From NCBI RefSeq assembly GCF_011440305.1, contig NZ_JAAOIW010000008.1, forward strand, positions 62,001 through 126,000: 64,000 nucleotides of DNA, read 5' to 3'. The notes below the pieces were generated by a model that was given only the letters and a program-made list of their open reading frames with translations, was not told the origin of the DNA and searched no databases. Numbering within the stretch: the first letter of the stretch is position 1; each line of letters begins with the position of its first letter. The stretch comes from Paenibacillus agricola (lineage in GTDB: Bacteria > Bacillota > Bacilli > Paenibacillales > NBRC-103111). This document shows positions 45,575 to 54,741 of this stretch, piece after piece. The translations under genes were made by a program, and so were the position numbers.

Positions 45575-47200
45575 TTAAGCATGTGTATTTCGATACTCTT
45601 GAGGTGTTGTACCAAAATGCTTTTTGAATACTTTTATAAAATAATGGGGATTCTGGTAGCCTACCTCTATCGATATCTCAAAAATTTTCTTCGTGCTCGA
45701 CATAAGCAGCTTGCGTGCTTTTTCCATTTTGAGCCGTGTCATATAATCGCTGATGTTCTCACCCGTCTCCAGCTTGTACAACTTAGACAAATAGGCAGGA
45801 TGTAAATGGATATGATCCGAAATAGCCTGAACGGAAATGTCACTGGAAAGGTTAGATAAAATATATTTCTGGGCCTCCTTCACCGCTACCATTCGGGCAC
45901 TCTTAATCTCATTCTTCGAATGCTGCTCCAGCTTGCCAATCACATTCCAAACCCATTCCTTTAAATGGCCTACTGTTTTGATGGGTGCAAGCTCTTTGCC
46001 TCGCATATAATCAGTGTCAATCATATCGGCTAACATTCGGCCGTTCTTATGGGCAAAATACGAAAATGTGGCAAACAAATTAAAGAACACGGAAGTAATG
46101 TGCTCCGGTGATTTGACCCAATCGCTCTCCAGTTCTTCGAGAATGGCGGTCAATTTATTACTCACCGCTTCCCAACTTCCGGCTTCCAGCAAATGCATCA
46201 GTAGCGGGGACTCATACAATCGCTCTAAGGAACGAATATCGGCCATTTCATCCTTATCGGCAATATAAATCGGCAAGTCCTTTTCACTCCCAAAGCGTTT
46301 ACCAAAGAGAAGCAATAAGTTGCTATACAATTTGGAGATGTCGCCTGGAAAAACACCCCAATGCCCCAGTAGAATAGATACTTGTTTCTTCAGATAATGC
46401 TGTATATTCAGCTGAATCTGATTGGTCAGACGTTTTAAGTGAATATGCAGCCGTTCCTGTTGGCCTTGTTCCCATGGTTCCTTAGGCATCAGCACCAAGA
46501 CCAAATAATCATGGACATCCTTGCAGTACCAAACGTGAAAGTACTCCTCGACGGTTTCCTCCGCCAAGTTTCCGATAGCAAACTCGATCAAAGACATTTC
46601 AAACGGATTATAATCAGAAAACTGTTCTTTGTAGCGGATCATCATCATCACAATGTGGTTGTCTAGACGAATGGGCATTTCCAGCAAGTTCATTTTTTCT
46701 TCCAAGCGGTTTACCGATATTCTTGACCCTTGAAGCAGATCATATAAAAGCTCGCTGCGAAGCCTTGGAAGATGATCCCGCATCGCATGCTTCGCCCGGT
46801 TATAAGCTTCATGGTTTTCTTTAGCAATCCGAATCGTTTCCACAACGAAAGAAACACGTTTTATTAGATCTTCATCACTGACGGGCTTCAGCAAATAGTC
46901 GCATATATTATTTTGTATCGCTGTCTGGGCGTACTCAAAATCCGCATGCGCTGTCAACAGCATGCACTTCGTGTGCTTCCAGTGCTCATAAATAAACCTG
47001 GATAGCTCAAGGCCATCCATCCCGGGCATGCGAACATCTGTAATGACAATATCAATCGGATATAAGGCGAGTATATTCATCGCCTCGGATGCCGAGTAGG
47101 CTCTATGAACCCTGTGAATATCCATGTCAGCCCAGTCGATTGTAACAGCCAGCGTATCCACAACATTCATTTCATCATCTACTAAAAGCAACTGAAGCAT
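45575..47200 (-). CDS. YesN-type AraC response regulator (module F)
   Basis: A 541-residue regulator. The receiver has DD at 8-9, Asp55 in ITDVRMP and LLKP. The middle region is followed by an AraC domain (ISVQAISDHIHLHPAYLSKLYK and IFEISIEVGYQNPHYFIKVFKKHFG). The ATG at 47200 has AAGGAGG seven bases upstream and gives MLQLLLVDDE; 20 upstream codons in frame overlap the kinase gene's end. It follows the kinase by 41 bp. Confidence 0.93.
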   Translation of the reverse strand: MLQLLLVDDEMNVVDTLAVTIDWADMDIHRVHRAYSASEAMNILALYPIDIVITDVRMPGMDGLELSRFIYEHWKHTKCMLLTAHADFEYAQTAIQNNICDYLLKPVSDEDLIKRVSFVVETIRIAKENHEAYNRAKHAMRDHLPRLRSELLYDLLQGSRISVNRLEEKMNLLEMPIRLDNHIVMMMIRYKEQFSDYNPFEMSLIEFAIGNLAEETVEEYFHVWYCKDVHDYLVLVLMPKEPWEQGQQERLHIHLKRLTNQIQLNIQHYLKKQVSILLGHWGVFPGDISKLYSNLLLLFGKRFGSEKDLPIYIADKDEMADIRSLERLYESPLLMHLLEAGSWEAVSNKLTAILEELESDWVKSPEHITSVFFNLFATFSYFAHKNGRMLADMIDTDYMRGKELAPIKTVGHLKEWVWNVIGKLEQHSKNEIKSARMVAVKEAQKYILSNLSSDISVQAISDHIHLHPAYLSKLYKLETGENISDYMTRLKMEKARKLLMSSTKKIFEISIEVGYQNPHYFIKVFKKHFGTTPQEYRNTHA

Positions 47201-47241
47201 CGAGGTGCCTCCTTCTAAGTCAGATTCTATCTGAGTTAATT

Positions 47242-48966
47242 CTACAATCCAGTTTTCCAAGCAATCGTGACTCTAAGCCCGCCTAATGGAGAAGGAGAAA
47301 ACAACAGCCCTGCATTTTCGTTAAATTGATAATTCAGTCGCTGGTGAACGTTCCAAAGCCCGCAACCCCCCTCTGGGTCAAGAGGCAGGGACACCTTGAC
47401 CCCAAGGCCTGCCAGTTGCTCCTCGCTTAACCCATTGCCATTATCATCGATAATAATCCGGCATTCCTCTCCCTGTTGCTCCCCTGTAATCGATATAATG
47501 CCATATTGATTACTCTTTTCAATGCCGTGTATAATAATATTTTCCACGATCGGTTGAAGCGTCAATCTGGGAATTTGCAGCTGCCGCATGGATTCAGGGA
47601 TGTCCATTTCATAATGGAACCGCTCGATACGCAGGTTTTGGATGGTCAAATAGTTATCAATCAATCTGAGCTCCTCTTCAACCGTGGTCAGTGTATGCTC
47701 GATCTTGGTAATGTATCGGAAATACTCGGATAAGCTTAGAATCATTTTCGTTGCTGCTTGCTTATCATCAATGGCAATCATATTTTTCACAAAAAACATA
47801 CTGTTGGCAAAAAAATGCGGATTGATTTGAGACTGAAGATGCTTCAGTTGTGCATCGCGAAAACGGATGTTTTCCATATATACCTTCTCAAGAAGCCTTT
47901 GAATCTCTTCGGCCATGTCGTTAAATTTCGCAAATAAGAAGTCAAATTCGTTTCTCGGCAAATAGTTCAAACGATGCGAATATGACCCTGTTTGAATCAT
48001 TTTAACCCCATTTAAAAGCACCTGAATGGGCCGTTGAATCCGTCTATATAGAAATACAATGAAGATGATGCTGATCATCAGCATTAACGAAATAGCTATA
48101 TAAAATAAATTACGGCTGTTTGTAATGGGGGCAAGCACCTGATTGAGCGGTGTATAATCAATCACGTACCATCCCAAGCTGTTCAAGCGAATATAGTCCA
48201 CCATGTATTTTTCATGGTTAATCTCAGCATTCAGACTTCCGCTGTCCCCCAAAACTTGCCTCGATAAGAAATTAGCGATTTCATTCGATATTCCAGTCTC
48301 TGCTGCAGTACCCAATATCATATCGAAGCTGGGCTTGTAAAAAAAGGGTAACATCGTCTCGTCGTTCTTATATTCATTCAGCATTCTGATCAATTGGCTG
48401 TTATCGAAACGGACTTCAACCACTGCATTAGCTTCAATAAGGCTGCGATTAACCAGAAGCGGATTCGATATTTTTTTGGAAAAGTAACCCTCGCTATCGC
48501 TGCTTGTTTGACCTGCATGGTATTCCCAAAGGGCGGTTGTAATCCGCTTTAAAGATTCGTCCGTATAGATACTACTATAATCGTTGGAAAGCGCCCGCTT
48601 CACCTTTGGAAAATAGATCGTTAATCGGTTAGTCCAAGTGCTTGTCGCACTTAATAGACTAAGTTTTTGAATAGTCGCTTCCTCAGCTTCAAGCTGCTCA
48701 AACGACTCGCGGTTATCTTCTACACTGCCCAACTCTTTAATACTCGGATCTCTGCTGACGACAATCGCTGAGCTTGATAACCGGTCTATAGTGTTATCGA
48801 GCTGTGTTCCGAAGAAGGAGAGCCGCTTTAAATTTTTCTCTCGAAGCGATTGTTCGACTACGTTAACTGAAACCGTATTCGTATAACTATAGATGAGGAC
48901 GAGTGAAAGGAACATAAGCACAATCAGCAGCGCCAGCTTGCTAAACGTATTCCACCGATGAAACAT
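47242..48966 (-). CDS. YesM-type sensor histidine kinase with divergent H-box (module F)
   Basis: A 574-residue membrane kinase with spans near residues 9-29 and 272-294 and an extracellular sensing region between. The H-box reads QINPHFFANSMFF (His384) where the other four kinases here have PHFLFNTL-like sequence. The HATPase domain has LQPIVENIIIHG and DNGNGLS. It starts 12 bp after the stop of a binding-lipoprotein gene, so the two are probably translated together and may work together. Confidence 0.92.
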   Translation of the reverse strand: MFHRWNTFSKLALLIVLMFLSLVLIYSYTNTVSVNVVEQSLREKNLKRLSFFGTQLDNTIDRLSSSAIVVSRDPSIKELGSVEDNRESFEQLEAEEATIQKLSLLSATSTWTNRLTIYFPKVKRALSNDYSSIYTDESLKRITTALWEYHAGQTSSDSEGYFSKKISNPLLVNRSLIEANAVVEVRFDNSQLIRMLNEYKNDETMLPFFYKPSFDMILGTAAETGISNEIANFLSRQVLGDSGSLNAEINHEKYMVDYIRLNSLGWYVIDYTPLNQVLAPITNSRNLFYIAISLMLMISIIFIVFLYRRIQRPIQVLLNGVKMIQTGSYSHRLNYLPRNEFDFLFAKFNDMAEEIQRLLEKVYMENIRFRDAQLKHLQSQINPHFFANSMFFVKNMIAIDDKQAATKMILSLSEYFRYITKIEHTLTTVEEELRLIDNYLTIQNLRIERFHYEMDIPESMRQLQIPRLTLQPIVENIIIHGIEKSNQYGIISITGEQQGEECRIIIDDNGNGLSEEQLAGLGVKVSLPLDPEGGCGLWNVHQRLNYQFNENAGLLFSPSPLGGLRVTIAWKTGL

Positions 48967-48978
48967 GTGATTTTCCCC

Positions 48979-50280
48979 TCAATTCTTCTTGTCACCCTCA
49001 ATAATGGTTTGAAGCTCTTTGTTTGCTTGATTAGCGGCATGTTGAATGTCTTCACCCAGAATAGCTTTCACCACAATACCGCCAACAACATCCCTCGCTT
49101 CAGGAACGCTCATTACAGAAGGCACGCTGTGTCCGATTCCCTTCTCCATGGTGTCCTGGATAGCCTTCACTAGATCACTTGGAAACATCTCGATCCCATC
49201 TTTGGATGCCCAGATGGAATTCCGCGCTCCAGGAATGCCGTTTCGTTGAATTCTAAGCACATTTTCCTTATTTGTAACCCATTCCATAAAGGCCCAAGCC
49301 GCATCTCTGTTTTTGGCTTTGGGGTTCATTGCAAACGACCATGATGCAATACTGGAGGGTCTTGCACCTGCGCTGCCAGCAGGAAATGTCGCGAAGCCGA
49401 CATGATCTTGGACGACAGAGATTTCGGGATCAATTGCATTCCTATAAAGCGCTGCCGAATCCACTAGAAAAGCTGCTTTTCCTTGTGCAAACAAGCCAAT
49501 CGATTGTGGCCAGGACATGTTCACGACTCCGCGAGGCCCGTAATTTCTTAGTAAATCTGCGTAAATCTTAAAGCCTCGGATGGCATCCGGCGTATTCAGA
49601 GTCGCTCTGTCACCATCCAAATAGTCGCCGCCTTCGCTAAAAAGAAAGGAGGAAACCGTGGTCACCAACGCGTTGCGCTGGCCACGGGAGACAAAGCCAT
49701 AAAAATCATGCTTTGGATCATGCAGCTTTTTCGCAGCCTCTTGCAATTCAGACAACGTTTGTGGAACTGGGACGTTATTTTTTTGCAGTACATCTTTGTT
49801 GTAATACAAAATAAACTGATCGGTAAATAACGGAATAGACATTAATTGTCCATTCACCGTGCTGCTCTCTATCGTAGCCTTGGAGAAATCGGAAAAATCA
49901 TAAGCCTCATTTCTCATCACATAACCATTCAGTGGAACTGTCCATCCATTTTTGTAAAACAAAATCTTATCCATATAGGCTCTATACATAAACACCTCGG
50001 GGGTCTCGGCCAAGGACGTTAATTGGACAGCCATCTTTTGATGAAGCTGCTCCTCTGAGAAGATCTGAAGATCAACCTTCATACCCGTATTATGGGTGAA
50101 TTCGGGAATCCATTTTCTCATAATGTTACTCCATGGATGGTTTGCTGCAAATACGGTTAGCTTTTGTCCCGCAAATGGTTTGGTCTGCAACAGCGTATCT
50201 GTCTTAACTTCTTGCTTGCAGGCTGTAAGTGTAAGCAGCAGAACGATGCCCACAACCCAGCCTTTCCCTCGTCTTGTCAT
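48979..50280 (-). CDS. Binding lipoprotein 1, kinase-linked (module F)
   Basis: A 433-residue extracellular solute-binding protein with lipobox LTLTAC. The ATG at 50280 follows GGGAGG by eight bases; the 20 in-frame codons before it lack a signal sequence. The mature start QKLTVFAANHPWSNIMRKWIPEF fits the CUT1 receptor family. It is first in module F and abuts the kinase gene, while a second receptor sits with the permeases. It may be a dedicated sensory receptor; that is inferred from position. Confidence 0.88.
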   Translation of the reverse strand: MTRRGKGWVVGIVLLLTLTACKQEVKTDTLLQTKPFAGQKLTVFAANHPWSNIMRKWIPEFTHNTGMKVDLQIFSEEQLHQKMAVQLTSLAETPEVFMYRAYMDKILFYKNGWTVPLNGYVMRNEAYDFSDFSKATIESSTVNGQLMSIPLFTDQFILYYNKDVLQKNNVPVPQTLSELQEAAKKLHDPKHDFYGFVSRGQRNALVTTVSSFLFSEGGDYLDGDRATLNTPDAIRGFKIYADLLRNYGPRGVVNMSWPQSIGLFAQGKAAFLVDSAALYRNAIDPEISVVQDHVGFATFPAGSAGARPSSIASWSFAMNPKAKNRDAAWAFMEWVTNKENVLRIQRNGIPGARNSIWASKDGIEMFPSDLVKAIQDTMEKGIGHSVPSVMSVPEARDVVGGIVVKAILGEDIQHAANQANKELQTIIEGDKKN

Positions 50281-50367
50281 GGATAGCCCCTCCCGTGCAT
50301 TGATCATGTTCATATTTTCCCCATGAAGGGCACTCGGCAAACTATAATTATTGGGAGCTTGATTTAT

Positions 50368-50414
50368 AAGAAAACGAAGCCTCCGCTCCCACTTTCGCAG
50401 CGGTTTCGGAGGCT
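50368..50414 (-). terminator. Terminator of the YdjO-family gene
   Basis: AGCCTCCG (50378-50385) pairs with CGGAGGCT (50407-50414) over a loop with a small inner GCT/AGC helix. The minus RNA continues TCGTTTTCTTAT, a moderately T-rich tail. Confidence 0.65.
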
Positions 50415-50449
50415 CCTACGGTCATATTGGGGGACTGGCTGAATTGAAG

Positions 50450-50656
50450 TCACCCTTTCTTTTTACTTTTTTTATGTACAACCGGTACATGTTTATAGCT
50501 GCGCACCATAGGATTTTTACATAAAGGACAATCAGGTAAAGTTTCTGTAACAAACTCCTTACGTGTCCATGCTTTACAGTCAGGCTGCTTGCATCTCCAT
50601 ATTTCAATTTGCTCTAATTCTTGCTTTCCTTCATCTTCTAAAGTTGTAGTTGCCAT
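50450..50656 (-). CDS. YdjO-family small zinc-ribbon protein
   Basis: A 68-residue protein of the cold-inducible YdjO family. It has the family's four-Cys pattern: WRCKQPDCKAWTRKEF followed by CPLCKNPM, likely binding one zinc, and a Lys-rich tail. The ATG at 50656 is 13 bases after AAGGAG; a TTG two codons earlier (50662) is at the ideal seven bases and may be the true start. The role of the family is unknown. Confidence 0.8.
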   Translation of the reverse strand: MATTTLEDEGKQELEQIEIWRCKQPDCKAWTRKEFVTETLPDCPLCKNPMVRSYKHVPVVHKKSKKKG

Positions 50657-50827
50657 TGTCAAATCAGATCTCCTTGCGTTAATTTCTAGACTATTCATTA
50701 TTATACAGAAGGTTAGGATTAGCAAGCCTTAATGTAAGCCTTGCAGTGTGGCGCTACTAGGTTATGAATGAAAATTAGCTCCAAAGGTTAAATTAACAAG
50801 GATTGTATCATCAAGGAGGTTACATGA

Positions 50828-50959
50828 ATGGACAGCACCCACGAGTTTGTCGAAAAGCTGCACGACACACAGAAAAAGGCTGAAGCAAATAAAAAACACC
50901 AGGGTAAAGGAACCCCTAGTGACAAGCTGCCCAACAAACAGCACACTACCAATAAATAG
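50828..50959 (+). CDS. DUF4023 small protein
   Basis: A 43-residue hydrophilic protein starting MDSTHEFVEKLHDTQKKAEA and containing QGKGTPSDKLPNKQH, the typical DUF4023 pattern of Bacillales. AAGGAGG lies eight bases before the ATG. An ATG four bases earlier opens a different, meaningless frame. A strong terminator follows. No function is established for the family. Confidence 0.82.
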   Translation: MDSTHEFVEKLHDTQKKAEANKKHQGKGTPSDKLPNKQHTTNK

Positions 50960-50992
50960 TTCGGTATGTTAAACACTAGCTCGATATGCTAA

Positions 50993-51022
50993 AAACCATG
51001 CTCCTGAGGGGCATGGTTTTTT
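50993..51022 (+). terminator. Intrinsic terminator of the DUF4023 gene
   Basis: AACCATGC pairs with GCATGGTT, extended by an inner CC/GG pairing, followed by TTTTTT. It also lies downstream of the convergent RNase H gene. Confidence 0.9.
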
Positions 51023-51040
51023 GCGTTGCTCGCCGGTCGG

Positions 51041-51108
51041 CGTCTAGGTGAGCCCGCCTGCCTGCCATTCGCCAGACTTCATGCTTTCGGGCATATCCGC
51101 CCTAGACG
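51041..51108. repeat. Distant 8 bp inverted repeat
   Basis: CGTCTAGG (51041-51048) and CCTAGACG (51101-51108) are perfect inverted copies across a 52-base loop, just after the RNase H stop codon on the minus strand. The significance is uncertain. Confidence 0.3.
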
Positions 51109-51119
51109 AAGCTTATCGC

Positions 51120-51815
51120 CTATTTCCGACCATAGTCGGCCTTAATTTCTCCCCAGGCCTTCGTATCCCACTTCAAGATCGGATTCGTATAGTTATTGTT
51201 CTGCAGCCATGCCAACGCGCGGTCAACAAGCGTCCAAATTTCCTTCGTTGATTCGTCCCGCGGCAGTGTGGTTGCGACCGTCCGTTTGTTAATCCAGCTC
51301 ATCGCTGTCTTCGAATCGGTGTAGATGGTCATTGTGCTATTACGTTGCTTCAAATAAGCGAGCGCATGGACAATTGCCAGAAATTCGCCGAGATTGTTCG
51401 TCCCCTTAGCGATCGGCGGATGCTCGAAGATCACTTCCCCCGTGCGTGTGCTTACCCCTTTGTATTCCACGATCCCCGGGTTCCCTTTGCTCCCTACATC
51501 GACTGAGATGCTGTCCAGCACGACTTGCTCGGGCAAACTCCCATTAGCCGCAGACTTCGCCGCCTTTGATGCTGAGCCGCCGCTGCCACTCGCAGCGCTA
51601 GTCTTGCTAGCCGCTCCGCTTCCAGCAGCAGCCTTGGCGCTTGCGAACGAAGCCTTCCAGCCGCGAGCCAGCGCTGCCTGAGCTTCCGCTGCACTCTCAT
51701 AGGCTTTGAACTTAGCCTGCGGATAACCATTCGTCTGCAGCTGACAATCTGCCCAGCTTGTATAAATACCGGGTACCTTCCCTTCCCACACTACATAAAA
51801 CTTTTGCTTGGCCAT
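51120..51815 (-). CDS. rnhA: Viroplasmin-domain ribonuclease H
   Basis: A 231-residue protein with two domains. The N-terminus (4-48) is a caulimovirus-viroplasmin-type RNA:DNA hybrid-binding domain (FYVVWEGKVPGIYTSWADC, YPQAKFKAY). An Ala/Ser/Gly-rich linker of about 35 residues follows. The C-terminal RNase HI domain carries all four catalytic acids: Asp in SVDVGSKGNPG, Glu in NNLGEFLAI, Asp in YTDSKTA and Asp in KWDTKAWGEI. It degrades RNA in RNA:DNA hybrids in the cytoplasm. It is 49 bp downstream of recQ. Confidence 0.92.
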   Translation of the reverse strand: MAKQKFYVVWEGKVPGIYTSWADCQLQTNGYPQAKFKAYESAAEAQAALARGWKASFASAKAAAGSGAASKTSAASGSGGSASKAAKSAANGSLPEQVVLDSISVDVGSKGNPGIVEYKGVSTRTGEVIFEHPPIAKGTNNLGEFLAIVHALAYLKQRNSTMTIYTDSKTAMSWINKRTVATTLPRDESTKEIWTLVDRALAWLQNNNYTNPILKWDTKAWGEIKADYGRK

Positions 51816-51864
51816 GGAAAAGCTTCACCTTCCAAACTGGATATGGTTTTTATGTTCTGCCTTA

Positions 51865-53631
51865 TTAAGCTTGATAATTTTTGAAAAACTCGATGAAATA
51901 TGCGCCATATTTGAAAAATTTCGCTTCGCCAATCCCTTTGATCTTCAGCATCGCGGCCGGATTCGTCGGCTTGATCCCGCACATTTCGCGCAGCGTGCTG
52001 TCCGGGAAGACGATGTACGGCGGGATCCCCTCGCGTTTGGCAATCGTCATCCGCAGCTGCCGCAGCTCGTCGAACAGGTCTGCTTCGACCTCACGTGCCA
52101 CAGGCTCCTGGCGGAGGCGCAGCTTCTGCTCGACGCGCTCGCTGCCAGCCAGTACAGCCTGTGCCTTGGTATGCAGCCGCAGCACTGGGAACTTGCCATC
52201 CGTGATCAGCAGGTAGCCTTCGGCCACCAGCAGCTGGATCAGGTCGACAATTTCCTTCTCTGTGCGGTCCTTTAGCAGCCCGTAGGTGGTTAATTTGTCG
52301 AAACCCATCTCCAGCACCTTCTTGTTGCGCGAGCCCTTCAGCACCGACGCAACCGTCGTTGCCCCGAAGCGCTCCTTCATTCTCCGCACGCAGGAAAAGA
52401 TTTTCTGTGCTTCGATGGTGATATCCGTCAGCTGCCGCTCCGTGCTGCAGCTACTGCAGCGACCGCAATCCTCGCAATCATCACCGAAGTAGCGGACAAT
52501 ATACCGCTGCAGGCATTGCGAGGTGTGGCAATAATCGGCCATCTGCTGGAGCCGTCGGTATTCCTGCGCCTGCCGCTCTGGGTCGCCGATCGACTGCTCG
52601 ATCAGGAATTTCTGGATATGAATGTCCTGTGGGCTGAATAATAGCATGCATTCACTGGGTTCGCCATCACGTCCGGCACGTCCGGCTTCCTGGTAATAGG
52701 CCTCCATATTTTTGGGCATATTATAATGTATGACATAACGGACGTTCGATTTATCAATCCCCATCCCAAACGCATTACTGGCCACCATCACGGTAATTTC
52801 ATCGTAGAGGAATTGTTCCTGCACGATAGCCCTTTCTTTATCCGTCATTCCTGCGTGATATTTGCCAACAGGAACCCGCTGCTTCTTCAGCAGCTCATAC
52901 AAATTGTCTACTTCCTTGCGCGTAGCCGCATAGATGATGCCCACCTCGGCATCATGCTCGCGGATGTAGCCAAGCAATACGTCGCGCTTGTTCTCGCCTT
53001 TAATGACGGAGAGCGCTAGGTTCTCACGCGCAAAACCCGTTACGAACACTTCCGGCTCCCGCAGCTGCAGGTGCTTGACAATGTCCACACGCACCTGGTC
53101 GGTGGCAGTGGCCGTAAAGGCCGCGACAATCGGCCGCTTCGGCAGCAGCGTCACCAGCCGGCTGATCGCCATGTAGCTCGGGCGAAAATCATGGCCCCAC
53201 TGCGAAACGCAATGCGCCTCATCGATCGCGACCATCGGTACTTCCAAATCTGCGAGCAGCTCAATAAACCGCTCGGACTCCAAGCGCTCTGGAGCCACAT
53301 AGAGCAGCTTATATTCGCCTTGGCGCGCCTTGCGGATACGCTGCTCCACTTGGGCGTAGGAAAGCGAGCTGTTGATGTAAGCTGCCGACACACCGATGCT
53401 GTCCAGCCCATCCACCTGGTCCTTCATCAGCGAGATCAATGGGGATACAACAATAGTTGTACCGCCCAGGAGCATCGCCGGAACCTGGTAACAGATCGAT
53501 TTGCCTCCCCCTGTGGGCATGATCCCAAGCGTATCCTGCCTATTTAAAATGCTGGCAATCACCTGCTTTTGTCCGTCTCGGAAGGATCCATAGCCGTAAT
53601 ATGTTTTCAGCAGCTTTTCTGCCTGCTCCAT
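51865..53631 (-). CDS. recQ: ATP-dependent DNA helicase RecQ
   Basis: A 588-residue SF2 helicase. Walker A is MPTGGGKS, the DEAH box is AIDEAHCVSQWGHDFRP, and motif VI is YQEAGRAGRDGE. A zinc-binding Cys cluster (DCEDCGRCSSC), an RQC winged helix, and a C-terminal HRDC domain (LFDELRQLRMTIAKREGIPPY) follow. It unwinds DNA 3'-5' in recombination and repair. The ATG at 53631 fits the family; a GTG at 53643, one base after the upstream gene's stop, has GGGGGAG six bases before it and is an equally good start. The frame continues upstream through the glycosyltransferase gene's end and is ignored. Confidence 0.95.
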   Translation of the reverse strand: MEQAEKLLKTYYGYGSFRDGQKQVIASILNRQDTLGIMPTGGGKSICYQVPAMLLGGTTIVVSPLISLMKDQVDGLDSIGVSAAYINSSLSYAQVEQRIRKARQGEYKLLYVAPERLESERFIELLADLEVPMVAIDEAHCVSQWGHDFRPSYMAISRLVTLLPKRPIVAAFTATATDQVRVDIVKHLQLREPEVFVTGFARENLALSVIKGENKRDVLLGYIREHDAEVGIIYAATRKEVDNLYELLKKQRVPVGKYHAGMTDKERAIVQEQFLYDEITVMVASNAFGMGIDKSNVRYVIHYNMPKNMEAYYQEAGRAGRDGEPSECMLLFSPQDIHIQKFLIEQSIGDPERQAQEYRRLQQMADYCHTSQCLQRYIVRYFGDDCEDCGRCSSCSTERQLTDITIEAQKIFSCVRRMKERFGATTVASVLKGSRNKKVLEMGFDKLTTYGLLKDRTEKEIVDLIQLLVAEGYLLITDGKFPVLRLHTKAQAVLAGSERVEQKLRLRQEPVAREVEADLFDELRQLRMTIAKREGIPPYIVFPDSTLREMCGIKPTNPAAMLKIKGIGEAKFFKYGAYFIEFFKNYQA

Positions 53632-53644
53632 CGTACCTACCACA

Positions 53645-54505
53645 TCATGCTCCCCCTTTATTACGTGCATACCGTGAAAGAATAGGCTCACCATCCCATA
53701 GCACTTCCGTTGGTGCTTTTCGTTCAAGCATCGCTGGTTCTTCTAACAGAAGCAGAAAATTTTTGGTAGGCAGCTCGCCCAAGCCATGCTTTGCAGACAG
53801 CTTGTCCAAGAAGGGGCGCATATCCTCATGCTGGCCCGACATATTGCCCCCTTGCTCCGAGAACGCGTATAAGGCGCTTGCCACCGGAACTCTTTTTACC
53901 CGAAAATGCTCCACAGCCCGCAAAAAGAAATCCCAATCCCAATAATGGTACATCTCCACATCAAATAACCCAAGCTGCTCATGGAGCTCTTTGCGATACA
54001 AACAGCCTGACGAGACGAAGGTCGAAAATTTACGCATTGCTTCTATATCATGCTTATAGGCAAATACGAACCTTTTGGTCGCACGCCGCGTCTGCCCATC
54101 CAGCACATAATCAAAAATTTCCACATCCGAATACACCATATCACAATCGGTAATTTCCTCCAGCATCCGCTCAATATGAGTCGGTAGCAGAAGGTCATCA
54201 TCGTCACATAAAACAATATAATCACCACGCACTAGCTCCAATCCCCGATTGCGGGCGTGCACATGCTTTAAATTATGCTCCATATCCACGATCGTAATAT
54301 CCAGCTCCGGGTAAAGCTTAAGGAGGAATTCAACGGATTGCCCGGCATCATTGACTATAATAATTTGTAAATGCCGATAAGTCTGCCTAAACAGCGATTC
54401 TATCAGCTCACTAACATAACCAGCCCGATTAAATGTCGGAATAATAACCGATATTAACGGTGTTTCCCCTTCGAACATGCGCTCGCCAGATTTTTCCATC
54501 CCCAT
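53645..54505 (-). CDS. GT2-family glycosyltransferase
   Basis: A 286-residue GT-A fold enzyme: ISVIIPTFNRAGYVSELIESL, the nucleotide-sugar site VNDAG, and the metal-binding DxD region VLCDDDDLLLP. A C-terminal part with YHYWDWDFFLRAVEH fits the acceptor side. It has no membrane span and probably works at the cytoplasmic face on a surface glycan. AAGGAGG precedes two closely spaced ATGs (54505 and 54499). It abuts recQ downstream, which is an unusual pairing and may be co-transcription without shared function. Confidence 0.88.
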   Translation of the reverse strand: MGMEKSGERMFEGETPLISVIIPTFNRAGYVSELIESLFRQTYRHLQIIIVNDAGQSVEFLLKLYPELDITIVDMEHNLKHVHARNRGLELVRGDYIVLCDDDDLLLPTHIERMLEEITDCDMVYSDVEIFDYVLDGQTRRATKRFVFAYKHDIEAMRKFSTFVSSGCLYRKELHEQLGLFDVEMYHYWDWDFFLRAVEHFRVKRVPVASALYAFSEQGGNMSGQHEDMRPFLDKLSAKHGLGELPTKNFLLLLEEPAMLERKAPTEVLWDGEPILSRYARNKGGA

Positions 54506-54689
54506 TGTCCCTCCTTATAGCGTTCTTTAGAACTCTTGCCACGTAAGCATTATCTTTTAACTTTACGCATCCACACAAAGCCGCTACTCTCAAAGATACC
54601 AAAAAAGTCGCTAAAAGGGAAACGAATCCCTCTCCCATCCATTTAATGCCTATCTTCGTCCAAAAAGGTTTTAAAGGGCAACTGTCGAA

Positions 54690-54719
54690 TTGTGTTTAGA
54701 TGCAGAAATGTGTTAGATT
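54690..54719 (+). promoter_or_regulatory. Candidate promoter of the 65-residue protein gene
   Basis: TTGTGT at 54690-54695 and TAGATT at 54714-54719 are 18 bp apart. A TATAAT at 54722-54727 also exists but would place the start site inside the ribosome site. Confidence 0.4.
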
Positions 54720-54741
54720 CATATAATGGGGGATTTTGACG

